A stretch of DNA of 35,412 nucleotides from Alphaproteobacteria bacterium (GTDB lineage Bacteria > Pseudomonadota > Alphaproteobacteria > Caulobacterales > Caulobacteraceae): the NCBI GenBank assembly GCA_025350685.1, contig JANXXK010000280.1, forward strand, positions 1 through 35,412. Direction: 5' to 3'. The notes beneath the pieces were generated by a model. The model was not told the origin of the DNA and searched no databases. It saw nothing but the letters and a program-made list of their open reading frames with translations. Shown here piece after piece: positions 1-9,482 of this stretch. The position numbers and the translations under genes are program-made. Within the stretch, counting starts at the first letter, position 1; each line of letters starts with the position of its first letter.

Positions 1-2
1 GC

Positions 3-1520
3 AAGGACCTCGAGCAGGAATCGACCTTCTTCGGGGCCATGGACGGCGCGTCCAAGTTCGTCCGCGGCGACGCCATGGCGGGCCTGATCATCGTCGCCAT
101 CAACATCATCGGCGGCATATTGATCGGGGTGCTGCAGCACCACGTGCCGATCGCCACGGCCGCCTCGACCTACACCATCATGACCATCGGCGACGGCCTG
201 GTGACCCAGATCCCGGCGCTGATCATTTCGATCGCCGCGGGCTTCCTGGTCTCCAAGTCCGGCGTCGAGGGCTCGGCCGACAAGGCCCTGGTCACCCAGC
301 TGGCGATGAACCCGGTGGCGCTCGGCATGGTCGCCGCGGCCGCGGGCATTCTGGCGATCGTCCCCGGCATGCCGATGATCCCCTTCGCCGGCATTTCGCT
401 GGCCGCGGGATCGCTAGCCTGGCGCCGTTCGCAGAAGTCCATGGAGCCCGCGCCGGTGGAGATTCAACCGGCCGAGACCCAGGCTGAGGAGCCGATCGCC
501 GCGACGCTCGCCATCGACGAAGTGAAGATCGAGCTGGGCTACGGCCTGCTCGGCCTGATCAACGACCTGGAGGGCCGCCGGCTCACCGACCAGATCAAGG
601 CGCTGCGCCGCACGCTGGCCTCCGACTTCGGCTTCGTGATGCCCAGCGTGCGCATCCTCGACAACATGCGCCTGCCCTCCCAGGGCTACTGCATCCGCAT
701 CAAGGAGATGGAGGCCGGCACCGGCGAGGTGCGCCTGGGCCAGATGATGGCCATGGACCCGCGCGGCGGCCAGGTGGAGCTGCCCGGCGAGCATATCCGC
801 GAGCCCGCCTTCGGCCTGCCCGCCACCTGGGTGGACGAGGCGCTGCGCGAGGAAGCCACGTTCCGCGGCTACACCATCGTCGATCCGGCGACCGTGCTGA
901 CCACCCATCTGACCGAGATTCTCAAGGAAAACATGCCGGACCTGCTCTCCTATTCCGAGGTGCAGAAGCTGCTGAAGGAGCTGCCGGCCGAGCAGAAGAA
1001 GCTAGTCGAGGACCTGATCCCCGGCGTGGTCACCGCGACGACGATCCAGCGTGTCCTCCAGGCGTTGCTGCGCGAGCGGGTCTCGATCCGCGACTTGCCG
1101 GCGATCCTTGAGGGTATCGGCGAGGCCGCCCCGCACACCGCCTCGGTCACCCTGTTGGTCGAGCAGGTCCGGGCAAGGCTTGCCCGCCAGCTCTCCTTCG
1201 CCTACCGCGGCGAGGACGGGGCCTTGCCGATCATCACGCTGACGGCCGAATGGGAAAACGCCTTCGCCGAGTCCATCGTCGGCCAGGGCGACGACAAGCA
1301 GCTGGCGCTGGCCCCCTCGCGGCTGCAGGACTTTGTCCGCGGCGTGCGCGAGACCTATGACCGCGCCGCGCTGGCCGGCGACAGCCCGGTGCTGCTGACC
1401 AGCCCCGGCATCCGCCCCTACGTCCGCTCGATCATCGAGCGCTTCCGCGGCCAAACCCCGGTGATGAGCCAGAACGAGGTCCATCCCCGCGCCCGCCTGA
1501 AAACCGTCGGGACGATCTAG
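3..1520 (+). CDS. flhA: Flagellar biosynthesis protein FlhA, C-terminal part (5' truncated by window)
   Basis: Frame is open to the window edge upstream of the listed ATG (..KDLEQESTFFGAMDGASKFVRGDAMAG..), a characteristic FlhA FHIPEP-region sequence, followed by TM segments and the FlhA cytoplasmic domain. Confidence 0.96.
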   Translation, partial: KDLEQESTFFGAMDGASKFVRGDAMAGLIIVAINIIGGILIGVLQHHVPIATAASTYTIMTIGDGLVTQIPALIISIAAGFLVSKSGVEGSADKALVTQLAMNPVALGMVAAAAGILAIVPGMPMIPFAGISLAAGSLAWRRSQKSMEPAPVEIQPAETQAEEPIAATLAIDEVKIELGYGLLGLINDLEGRRLTDQIKALRRTLASDFGFVMPSVRILDNMRLPSQGYCIRIKEMEAGTGEVRLGQMMAMDPRGGQVELPGEHIREPAFGLPATWVDEALREEATFRGYTIVDPATVLTTHLTEILKENMPDLLSYSEVQKLLKELPAEQKKLVEDLIPGVVTATTIQRVLQALLRERVSIRDLPAILEGIGEAAPHTASVTLLVEQVRARLARQLSFAYRGEDGALPIITLTAEWENAFAESIVGQGDDKQLALAPSRLQDFVRGVRETYDRAALAGDSPVLLTSPGIRPYVRSIIERFRGQTPVMSQNEVHPRARLKTVGTI

Positions 1521-1594
1521 CGACCTCGCGAAAATTCGCTGCAACGGCCGAGATTTCGCGGCTAGGCTGACGGCGTGCGGCTGGGGGGCTTGGC

Positions 1595-2494
1595 GTGATC
1601 CGGATCCTGTTGTTGGCGGCGCTTACCCTGGCCACAGGCGCCTTCCTGTGGACCCTCGTCGCGGCCTTGCGGCGCCAGCCGACCCGACCGTCTCTGGAAG
1701 GCGCGGCGTTCGCCGCGGTCACCAACTTCTTCGACACCCTGGGCATCGGCTCCTTCGCGCCCACCACCGCCTATATGAAATTTCGCCGGCTGGTCCCCGA
1801 CGAGCTGATCCCCGCCACCATGCTGGCGGGCTACGCGATTCCCGCGGTCGCCGAAGGCTTCGTCTTCATCACCACGGTCACGGTCGATCCCCTGCTGTTG
1901 GGCCTGTCGATCGCCGCGGCGGTCGCCGGAGGGCTGGCCGGGGTCACGGTGGCAGCGCGCCTGCCGGTCGGCCCGATCCGCCTCGCCATGGGCCTGGGGC
2001 TGCTCGTCGCCGCGGCCACCTTCGCGCTCTCCAATCTTGGCTTGATGCCGCAGGGCGGCGCGGCGACGACGCTGGCGCCCCTGCCCTTCGCCATCGTGGT
2101 CGTCGCCAGCTTCGTCTTCGGCATCCTGATCAACCTCGGCATCGGCAACTTCGCCCCGACCCTGGTGCTGATCAGCCTGCTGGGCATGGACCCGCGCGCC
2201 GCCTTCCCGATCATGATGGGCTCGGCCGCGCTCATGGTGACCACCAGCGGCTGGCGCATTCTGGCGACCCGGCCGGTCAACCTGGCCCTGGTCCTGGGTA
2301 TGGCCCTGGGCGGCGCCCCGGCGGTGCTGGTCGCGGCCTTCATCGTGCGCAGCCTGCCGTTGGCGACCCTGCGCTGGGGGGTCGTCGCGATCGTCACCTA
2401 CGCCGGCGCGGTGATGCTGCACGCCGCCTTCGTGCGTCGCCCCACGGCCGAGGCGGCGGTCGCCGACGAGGCGCGGGCGGAACTCTCTCCCTGA
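1595..2494 (+). CDS. Sulfite exporter TauE/SafE family membrane protein
   Basis: 299 aa polytopic protein; N-terminal 'AAFAAVTNFFDTLGIGSFAPTTAYMKF' and internal repeat 'GILINLGIGNFAPTLVLISLLGMDPRAAFPIMMGSAALM' typical of the TauE/SafE fold. Confidence 0.85.
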   Translation: MIRILLLAALTLATGAFLWTLVAALRRQPTRPSLEGAAFAAVTNFFDTLGIGSFAPTTAYMKFRRLVPDELIPATMLAGYAIPAVAEGFVFITTVTVDPLLLGLSIAAAVAGGLAGVTVAARLPVGPIRLAMGLGLLVAAATFALSNLGLMPQGGAATTLAPLPFAIVVVASFVFGILINLGIGNFAPTLVLISLLGMDPRAAFPIMMGSAALMVTTSGWRILATRPVNLALVLGMALGGAPAVLVAAFIVRSLPLATLRWGVVAIVTYAGAVMLHAAFVRRPTAEAAVADEARAELSP

Positions 2495-2579
2495 CCCCGC
2501 CGCCATTGCCCGCGCCCGCCCGGACTGGTAGCGGTGCGAGTGTGGGGCATGGACCGCTCTGCGGAGTCTCGGGAATTCG

Positions 2580-2954
2580 ATGCGGCCACCTCTCAATCGA
2601 CCAAAGGGCCAGGGTTCGGCCGTCATCTGGGACCTGTTCACCTTTGAACACCTGATGACCAACCAGGTCATCCACCTGATCTACTGGGCTGGGTTGGCGA
2701 TCATCACCCTGGGCGTGTTCGGCACCATCGGCGCGGCCGTAGGCGTGGCGATCCGCGACCCCTTCCCCTTCGGCCTGCTGCTGGCCATCCCGGTGCTGAT
2801 CGGTGGCCTTCTGGTCATGGGCGCGCTGGTGCTGCTGTGGCGCTCGTTCTGCGAGTTTTATGTGGCGATTTTCCGGATCAGCGATGATCTGGCCGTCCTG
2901 CGCGCCGACGTCGAGGCCGAGCGCAAGCGGGTCGACGGGCCGCCGTTGATCTAG
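2580..2954 (+). CDS. Small membrane protein, DUF4282-like
   Basis: 124 aa, two hydrophobic segments and C-terminal 'FCEFYVAIFRISDDLAVLR' resembling DUF4282 proteins. Confidence 0.65.
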   Translation: MRPPLNRPKGQGSAVIWDLFTFEHLMTNQVIHLIYWAGLAIITLGVFGTIGAAVGVAIRDPFPFGLLLAIPVLIGGLLVMGALVLLWRSFCEFYVAIFRISDDLAVLRADVEAERKRVDGPPLI

Positions 2955-2957
2955 GCC

Positions 2958-3374
2958 CTAGCGGGCTTGCCGCCGCGCGGCCTGCATGCCGACTTCGTCG
3001 AGTTCGGCGTTCTCCCGGCGTTTGCTCTCCTTGGCGGCGGTCAGCCGCGCCCCCTCGGCCACCTGCTCGTACTTCTTCTGCTCTTCGAAGGCCTCGGAGA
3101 GTGAGTCGCGGGCGCCGCGTTCCTCGGCCTCGATGACGTCGATCTCGGCCTGGACCCCTGCCTTGCGGATGCGCAGGCCCTCGGCGTAACCGGCATGATA
3201 CCAGCCGGCCTCGGCGTCGAGGTGGGCGCGCTTGGCCTCGGCCTCGCCCTCGGCGACCAGCACCCGAAGCCGCGTCTGGGCCACGGCCAGGCGGCCGGTG
3301 ATCTCGGAGAGCCGAAGTTGGCGGGCCTCGACCTCATAGGTGGCGAGCTTGATCAGGCTGTCCTGCCAGCTCAT
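2958..3374 (-). CDS. fliJ: Flagellar export protein FliJ
   Basis: 138 aa coiled-coil protein directly downstream of fliI with a 4-bp ATGA overlap; position and composition fit FliJ. Confidence 0.85.
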   Translation of the reverse strand: MSWQDSLIKLATYEVEARQLRLSEITGRLAVAQTRLRVLVAEGEAEAKRAHLDAEAGWYHAGYAEGLRIRKAGVQAEIDVIEAEERGARDSLSEAFEEQKKYEQVAEGARLTAAKESKRRENAELDEVGMQAARRQAR

Positions 3375-4708
3375 GCGGGCACGCTGTCGAGGATGGCGTT
3401 AAGCCGTTCGAAGCCGGCGTCGAGGCTGGTGACCTCGTCCTTGTCCTGGGCCAGGAAGGCTTCCAGGGCCGGATTGAGCGCGATGGCCCGGTCGACCTGC
3501 GGGTCGGCCCCGGCGCGATAGGCGCCGATGCGGATCAGCTCTTCCATGTTGGCGTAGGCCGACAGCGTCTGGCGGGCCTGGGAGACGATCTCGCGCTCCA
3601 TCGGGCCGTGGCAGCCGGGCATGGTCCAGCTAATCGACTTCAGCACATTGATCGCCGGGAAGCGGCCGCGCTCAGCGATGGCGCGTTCCATGACGATATG
3701 GCCGTCCAGGATGCCTCGGACGGCGTCGGCGATCGGCTCGTTGTGGTCATCTCCGTCAACAAGCACGGTAAAGATGCCGGTGATCGGACCGGCCTTGGTG
3801 CCATCCGGACGGATGGGTCCTGGCCCGGCGCGTTCCAACAGCTTCGGCAGTTCGGTAAACACCGTCGGGGTGTAGCCTTTGGTGGTCGGCGGCTCGCCGG
3901 CGGCCAGGCCGATCTCGCGCTGGGCCATGGCGAAGCGGGTTACGCTGTCCATCAGGCACAGGACTTCCATGTCCTGGTCGCGCAGGTATTCGGCGATGGC
4001 CATGGTCATGTAGGCGGCCTGGCGGCGTTTCAGCGCCGGCTCGTCGGAGGTGGCGACCACGACGATGGCGCGCTTCAGCCCCTCTTCGCCGAGGGTCTCT
4101 TCGATGAACTCGCGGACCTCGCGGCCTCGTTCGCCGATCAGGCCGACGACGACCGCGTCGCAATCGGCGTTCTTGGCCAGCATGGAGAGCAGCACCGACT
4201 TGCCGACGCCGGAGCCGGCGAAGACGCCCAGGCGCTGGCCGCGGCAGCAGGTGGTGAAGACGTTCATGGCGCGTACGCCCATGTCCAGCCGCTCGCCGAC
4301 GCGGGCGCGGGCGTGGGCGGAAGGCGGGGCGGCGCGAAGCGGATAGGCGGCGACGCCGGCATGCAGCGGGCCCTTGCCATCGATGGGATTGCCGAAGGCG
4401 TCGATGACGCGGCCCAGCCAGGCCTTGGTCGGCCGCACCGCCGAGCCCAGGGGCTCGATGCGGATTTCCGCGCCGGGCGCCACGCCCTCGACGGGGCCGA
4501 AGGGCATCAGCAGCGCGCGGTTGTCGCGGAAGCCGACGACCTCGGCCTGAAGTCCCTTTTCGCCGAAACGGTCGATCTCGGCGCGGGCGCCGATGGCCAG
4601 GCGGGTGAGCCCGCCGCGGGCCTCGATCAGCAGCCCGTTCACCGCGGCGACCCGGCCCGCCACCGTTAGCGGATCCAGACGCTCGACTGCGGCCACCAGA
4701 CTCTTCAA
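3371..4708 (-). CDS. fliI: Flagellum-specific ATP synthase FliI
   Basis: Walker A '[41 protein letters not shown]', Walker B '[47 protein letters not shown]' typical of FliI/type III ATPases. Confidence 0.96.
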   Translation of the reverse strand: MKSLVAAVERLDPLTVAGRVAAVNGLLIEARGGLTRLAIGARAEIDRFGEKGLQAEVVGFRDNRALLMPFGPVEGVAPGAEIRIEPLGSAVRPTKAWLGRVIDAFGNPIDGKGPLHAGVAAYPLRAAPPSAHARARVGERLDMGVRAMNVFTTCCRGQRLGVFAGSGVGKSVLLSMLAKNADCDAVVVGLIGERGREVREFIEETLGEEGLKRAIVVVATSDEPALKRRQAAYMTMAIAEYLRDQDMEVLCLMDSVTRFAMAQREIGLAAGEPPTTKGYTPTVFTELPKLLERAGPGPIRPDGTKAGPITGIFTVLVDGDDHNEPIADAVRGILDGHIVMERAIAERGRFPAINVLKSISWTMPGCHGPMEREIVSQARQTLSAYANMEELIRIGAYRAGADPQVDRAIALNPALEAFLAQDKDEVTSLDAGFERLNAILDSVPA

Positions 4709-4769
4709 GCAACGCCCCCCAAATTCGAGGCGTCAGGATGCTGCGGTTACGCTTAAGGGGGCGTGAAGA

Positions 4770-5570
4770 TCAGCGCAGGAAGGCGGCCAGTTTCAGCGCC
4801 CGGCGCGGGTGTCTGGCGACCAGCCTGACCGCCTGGACGGGCCGTCTGCGCGCGGCCTGCAGCACCAGGGCGCGGCCTGCCTTCTTCATCTGCGGCCGCG
4901 CGGCCTGGGCGATCCGCCCGCGGGTGAGCCAGAGCGCCGCGCCGGCGACCACCACCAGGCCTACCCCCGCCACCAGGCCGCGATGCTTGTGTGCAAGGCT
5001 GGCCAGGGTCAGGCCCCTGCCCTTCGCCGCCACCTCCAGCTGGCCCATCGGCCGGGCCACCGCCTGCAGCGCCGCGGCGACCGCGCCGGCGGCCGGGCTC
5101 TCCGGGGTCCAATTGGACGGCAGGCGGATCATGGTGGACGCCAGCACCCGCGAGGCGGCCCGAAGTTCGTCGCGCGCGTCGCGGCCGAGCTCGCGGCCGA
5201 AGCCTACGAAGGCGCCGACCGCCTGCTGCTCGCGCAGCCGCTCGGCCAGGGCCGCGACCGGATGGGCCAGGGTCTGGCCGTCGCCTGCTGCGTCGATCCA
5301 GCTGTCGATCCGCCCGAACCGGGCCGTCGCCGCCCGCGCTATGCGGTCGCACCCCTCGGCGCTGCGCGGGTCGCCCACCACGGGGTGGACCCGGCCGCCC
5401 GCCTCGGCGATCGCCGCGCACGCTGCACGCAGGGTCTGCTCGTCGCCAGCCGCCATCACCACCGCCGCCCCGGCCTTGGCCGCCAGGCGCGCCGCCGCCA
5501 GCCCGATACCTGAGCTTGCCCCGGTGATTACGACGACCTGCTCAGCGATGGGTTTGAGTTTGGCGCGCAT
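4770..5570 (-). CDS. SDR-like (Rossmann) protein with C-terminal transmembrane/basic extension
   Basis: Start chosen at MRAKLKPIAEQVVVITGASSGIG (5570) rather than the longer ORF start at 5687; TGxxxGIG cofactor motif; hydrophobic helix 'GLVAGVGLVVVAGAALWL' and Arg/Lys-rich tail. Confidence 0.75.
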   Translation of the reverse strand: MRAKLKPIAEQVVVITGASSGIGLAAARLAAKAGAAVVMAAGDEQTLRAACAAIAEAGGRVHPVVGDPRSAEGCDRIARAATARFGRIDSWIDAAGDGQTLAHPVAALAERLREQQAVGAFVGFGRELGRDARDELRAASRVLASTMIRLPSNWTPESPAAGAVAAALQAVARPMGQLEVAAKGRGLTLASLAHKHRGLVAGVGLVVVAGAALWLTRGRIAQAARPQMKKAGRALVLQAARRRPVQAVRLVARHPRRALKLAAFLR

Positions 5571-5589
5571 GGTTTCTCCCAATTCCCCA

Positions 5590-5880
5590 GGCCAAGAATC
5601 TGGGTCCGCGACGGAAATGTGGGGATTGAACGGCCCCGAACCAAGCGATGTTCCGTCCCTGCCGTTTCGCCCGATCTGTCCAATCACAAAAGATTCAACG
5701 GACCAATGAGTCGCCGGGAGTCCAGCGACGCTTGTCGCGGATTCCGCATCAGATTAACGATTCGGCTTGGGCGGACACTCCCAATTAACCAGTCTTAAAT
5801 TAACTCTGAGGCAGGTTAACGGGTAGGTCTGGTACGGATTCATTGAATTCGTGCGAATGCGGGGACACGCTAGGAGAAGC
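5590..5880 (+). promoter_or_regulatory. ctrA upstream regulatory region with GANTC (CcrM) sites and TTAA (CtrA-type) motifs
   Basis: GANTC at 5596, 5692, 5708, 5718, 5740, 5759 and 5837; TTAA at 5754, 5785, 5795, 5800 and 5816, including TTAACCAGTCTTAAATTAAC (5785-5804). Confidence 0.7.
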
Positions 5881-5882
5881 TT

Positions 5883-6584
5883 ATGCGCGTACTGTTGATT
5901 GAAGACGATAGCGCCACCGCGCAGAGTATCGAGCTGATGCTGAAGTCAGAAGGCTTCAACGTCTACACCACCGACTTGGGTGAGGAGGGCGTGGATCTGG
6001 GCAAGATTTACGACTACGACCTCATCCTGCTCGATCTGAACCTTCCCGACATGAGCGGCATGGACGTGCTGCGCACCCTGCGGGTCGGCAAGATCAACAC
6101 CCCGATCATGATCCTGTCGGGCTCGGCCGAGATCGATACGAAGGTGAAGACCTTCTCCGGCGGCGCCGACGACTACATGACTAAGCCGTTCCACAAGGAC
6201 GAGCTGGTCGCCCGCATCCACGCCGTGGTCCGCCGCTCGAAGGGCCACGCCCAGTCGGTGATCAAGACCGGCGACATCCTGGTCAACCTCGACGCCAAGA
6301 CGGTCGAGGTGAACGGCCTGCGCGTCCACCTGACGGGCAAGGAATACCAGATGCTGGAGCTGCTCTCGCTTCGGAAGGGCACGACCCTCACCAAGGAGAT
6401 GTTCCTCAACCACCTCTACGGCGGCATGGACGAGCCGGAGCTGAAGATCATCGACGTCTTCATCTGCAAGCTTCGCAAGAAGCTGGCCGCCGCCGCCGAC
6501 GGCAAGCATCACATCGAGACGGTCTGGGGCCGCGGCTATGTGCTGCGCGACCCGCAGGAAGCCATGGCGACGGTCGCCGCCTGA
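5883..6584 (+). CDS. ctrA: Cell cycle response regulator CtrA
   Basis: OmpR-family regulator; '[64 protein letters not shown]' and winged helix '[52 protein letters not shown]' are diagnostic; ends in Ala-Ala. Confidence 0.98.
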   Translation: MRVLLIEDDSATAQSIELMLKSEGFNVYTTDLGEEGVDLGKIYDYDLILLDLNLPDMSGMDVLRTLRVGKINTPIMILSGSAEIDTKVKTFSGGADDYMTKPFHKDELVARIHAVVRRSKGHAQSVIKTGDILVNLDAKTVEVNGLRVHLTGKEYQMLELLSLRKGTTLTKEMFLNHLYGGMDEPELKIIDVFICKLRKKLAAAADGKHHIETVWGRGYVLRDPQEAMATVAA

Positions 6585-6611
6585 TCGAGTCCAGGTCCGA
6601 CCAGCGTTGAG

Positions 6612-6640
6612 ACGCCCGCCTCACCGGCGGGCGTTTTCAT
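6612..6640 (+). terminator. Rho-independent terminator downstream of ctrA
   Basis: Perfect 9-bp stem ACGCCCGCC (6612-6620) / GGCGGGCGT (6626-6634), 5-nt loop, followed by TTTT. Confidence 0.85.
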
Positions 6641-6689
6641 TTACGCCGCCTAACCGCTAGGCTCCCGCGAAAGGTGCGGGGAGAAGTCC

Positions 6690-9074
6690 ATGGGACGGTT
6701 GCTGGCGTTGATCGGCGCCCTGATCGCGGCTGGGCTCATCGCCTGGAGCGGCGAGCAGAACCCCAAGCCCCTCCCGGCGAACGCGCCGGCGACCCGCTTC
6801 TCCGCCGAGCGCGCCATGGCGGACATCAAGGGCTTCGCCTCGATCCCGCATCCGGTCGGTTCCCCTGCCGATGCCGCGGCCCGGGACTATCTGGTCGGCC
6901 GCATGACCGCGCTGGGCCTGGCTCCCGCGGTCCACGCCGGGGTCGGCATCGACCAGCCCAAATTCGCACCGGATGTGATCCTCGCCGGGAACGTGGAGAA
7001 TATCGTCGGGGTCCTGCCCGGCCGTGACCGCGCCGCGCCGGCAGTGGCCCTGATGGCCCACTACGACAGTGTGCCGAACTCCACCGGCGCCTCGGACGAC
7101 GCGGCCGGCGCCTCGTCCGCCCTGGAGATCGTCCGCGCCATCAAGGCCAAGGGGGCGCCCGCCCGCGACGTCATCGTCCTGCTCACCGACGGCGAAGAGG
7201 CGGGTCTGCTGGGCGCAAGCGCCTTTTTCCGCGACGACCCGATGGCCAAGCGGATCGGCTTCATCTTCAACATGGAGGCCCGCGGCTCGGCCGGTCGGGT
7301 GCAGATGTTCCAGACGGGCGACGGCAACGGCGCGGCGATCCGGCTTTTGGTCGCCAAGGCGCCACGGCCGACCGCCTCGTCGCTCACTGGCTTCATCTAC
7401 AAATACATGCCCAACGACACCGACTTCACGGTGTCCAAAAAGGCCGGAGTGGGCGGGCTGAACTACGCCTTCATCGGCCACCAGTTCGACTATCACTCCG
7501 CTTCCTCGACGCCCGCGACTCAGGACCGAGGGACCCTGCAGGACATGGGCGATCAGGTGCTGGCGACCGCTGAGGCCGCGGCCTTCGCGCCCGCCCTGCC
7601 GGCCAGGATGCCGGACCTGGTCTACCACCAGACGCCGGGCGGCCTGACCCTCGCCTATCCGCCCGTCGTCGGCTGGTTCGTCGTGGCCGGCGCAGCGATG
7701 CTGCTGATCTGGGGCATCGTCCGCGCCCGACGCGCGCAGCCCTTCCCCTGGCTCGACCTGGCGCGCGGCGCCGGCGGCCTGCTGTTCGCCGTGCTGACCG
7801 GAGCGGTCCTTCTGCACCTGGCCCGCAAGGCCACCGGCGCCAGCCTGGGCTATGTCGAGCAGCGGGTCCTGCTAGCCCAGGCGCCGCTGTGGGAAACTGC
7901 GGTGATCCTGACCGCGGTCGGCGCAGTCCTGTTCGCCGTCGCCCACATGGCCCGCGGCCGCCGCACTGCGGCCATCGCGCCGCTGCTGGCCGGCCTCGCC
8001 TGCTGCCTGTTCGGCGGCATCGACAAGATCGGCCTCGGCGAAGGCGTCGCCGCCGCCCTGATCGGCCTGGCGATCTTCGGACGCCCAACCAGCCGGCCCG
8101 GGGCCTGGGCCGGCGCCCTGCTGCTCGGCCTGGCCCTGGCGACGCTCGCCCAGGCGCTGGCCCCGCCCGCCGCCTTCATCTTCGGCTGGCCGGTGGCCTG
8201 GGCCGCGCTCGCCGCCGCCATCACCGCCGCCGGCGCGCACCGCGGACGCGGCGCTCTGTTGGTGCTGGCCCTGTTCGCCGCGGTGGGCCTGGCCTTCGCG
8301 GCGTCGCTCGCCCACGCCTCGTTTCTCAGCCTCGACCTGATGGAGCTTCTGGCTCTGCCGCTGATCATCGCCACCCTCGCCGCCTGGCCGCTGGCCCAGA
8401 CCGAGGAGGGCGCCCCGCCCGCCCGCCTGCTGGGCCCGGCGCTGGTCCTCGCCGGCCTGGCGGTCACCGCGGCCGTGCGGTTCAACCATCCCTACGACGC
8501 CCGCCATCCCGAGCTGACCTTCGTCAGCTACGACATCGACCAGACGGCGCACGAGGCCTGGCGAATGTCCTACGCGCCGCAAGCCGACGCCTGGACGAAC
8601 GCCGTGCTGACCACCGGCGGCGCGAAGATCGGCAAACGGCCATCAGGCCGGGATAGTCATCCCACGGATGCCTCGCCTGCGCCCTACATTGAGCTGCCAG
8701 CGCCGGAGATCACTTCCGCCGTGGACGCTACGGGACAGGTCGTCCTGCACGTCGTCCCGCCGCCCGGCGCCCGTGTGATCGACCTGAAGTTCCGGCCGAA
8801 CACCGCGGCGACCCTGGTCTCGGCCGGCGGGGTGGCGATCCGGTTCCCCTTGAAGCCGGGCGCCGACTCCCTGCTGCGGTGGTCGGCGCCGCAAAAGGGT
8901 TTCGACCTGGTGATCCGGCCCGGCGGCCCCGGTAAGCTCACCGTCGGCTACAGCGCCACGATCGAACAGTGGCCCGCCGCCGCCCCACCGCTGCCGCCCC
9001 GGCCCAAGGACGTCATGGCCTTCGACGAGTCGGACGCCACGGTCGTGGAGGGCAGCCGCACCTTTTCCTGGTGA
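6690..9074 (+). CDS. M28 family metallopeptidase fused to a polytopic membrane domain
   Basis: 794 aa; M28-type motifs 'LMAHYDSVPNSTGASDDAAGASSALEIVRAI' and 'VLLTDGEEAGLLGASAFF', then multiple hydrophobic segments and a soluble C-terminal domain. Confidence 0.85.
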   Translation: MGRLLALIGALIAAGLIAWSGEQNPKPLPANAPATRFSAERAMADIKGFASIPHPVGSPADAAARDYLVGRMTALGLAPAVHAGVGIDQPKFAPDVILAGNVENIVGVLPGRDRAAPAVALMAHYDSVPNSTGASDDAAGASSALEIVRAIKAKGAPARDVIVLLTDGEEAGLLGASAFFRDDPMAKRIGFIFNMEARGSAGRVQMFQTGDGNGAAIRLLVAKAPRPTASSLTGFIYKYMPNDTDFTVSKKAGVGGLNYAFIGHQFDYHSASSTPATQDRGTLQDMGDQVLATAEAAAFAPALPARMPDLVYHQTPGGLTLAYPPVVGWFVVAGAAMLLIWGIVRARRAQPFPWLDLARGAGGLLFAVLTGAVLLHLARKATGASLGYVEQRVLLAQAPLWETAVILTAVGAVLFAVAHMARGRRTAAIAPLLAGLACCLFGGIDKIGLGEGVAAALIGLAIFGRPTSRPGAWAGALLLGLALATLAQALAPPAAFIFGWPVAWAALAAAITAAGAHRGRGALLVLALFAAVGLAFAASLAHASFLSLDLMELLALPLIIATLAAWPLAQTEEGAPPARLLGPALVLAGLAVTAAVRFNHPYDARHPELTFVSYDIDQTAHEAWRMSYAPQADAWTNAVLTTGGAKIGKRPSGRDSHPTDASPAPYIELPAPEITSAVDATGQVVLHVVPPPGARVIDLKFRPNTAATLVSAGGVAIRFPLKPGADSLLRWSAPQKGFDLVIRPGGPGKLTVGYSATIEQWPAAAPPLPPRPKDVMAFDESDATVVEGSRTFSW

Positions 9075-9097
9075 GCGGCCCGCGCTAAGTCCTCGCC

Positions 9098-9448
9098 ATG
9101 GCCGACGTCACGATCTACCACAACCCGAACTGCGGGACCTCGCGCAACACGCTGGCCCTGCTGCGCGAGAAGGGCGTCGAGCCCACGGTGGTCGAGTATC
9201 TGAAGGTGGGCTGGACCAAGCCGGTGCTTCAGGATCTGATGATGCGCATGGGCGCCTCGGCGCACGACATCCTGCGCGTGCGCGGCACCCAGGCCCACGA
9301 GCTCGGCCTCACCGATCCGGCCGCCTCCGATGAGGCCCTGATCGCGGCCATGATCATCAACCCGGTCCTGGTCGAGCGGCCGATCGTGGTGACACCCCAG
9401 GGCGCGGCCCTCTGCCGTCCCGCCGAACTGGCGCTCAGCCTGCTCTAG
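9098..9448 (+). CDS. arsC: Arsenate reductase, ArsC (glutaredoxin-dependent) family
   Basis: 'MADVTIYHNPNCGTSRNTLALLREKG' active-site motif and 'NPVLVERPIVVTPQGAALCRP' typical of ArsC. Confidence 0.92.
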   Translation: MADVTIYHNPNCGTSRNTLALLREKGVEPTVVEYLKVGWTKPVLQDLMMRMGASAHDILRVRGTQAHELGLTDPAASDEALIAAMIINPVLVERPIVVTPQGAALCRPAELALSLL

Positions 9449-9482
9449 GCGGCGCCCTGCAGCGCTGAGGAGGCGCGACCGC

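Noticed and set aside
1562-2671. 369-aa minus-strand ORF antisense to the TauE/SafE gene
   Set aside because: Low-complexity shadow ORF; plus-strand frame gives coherent TM protein
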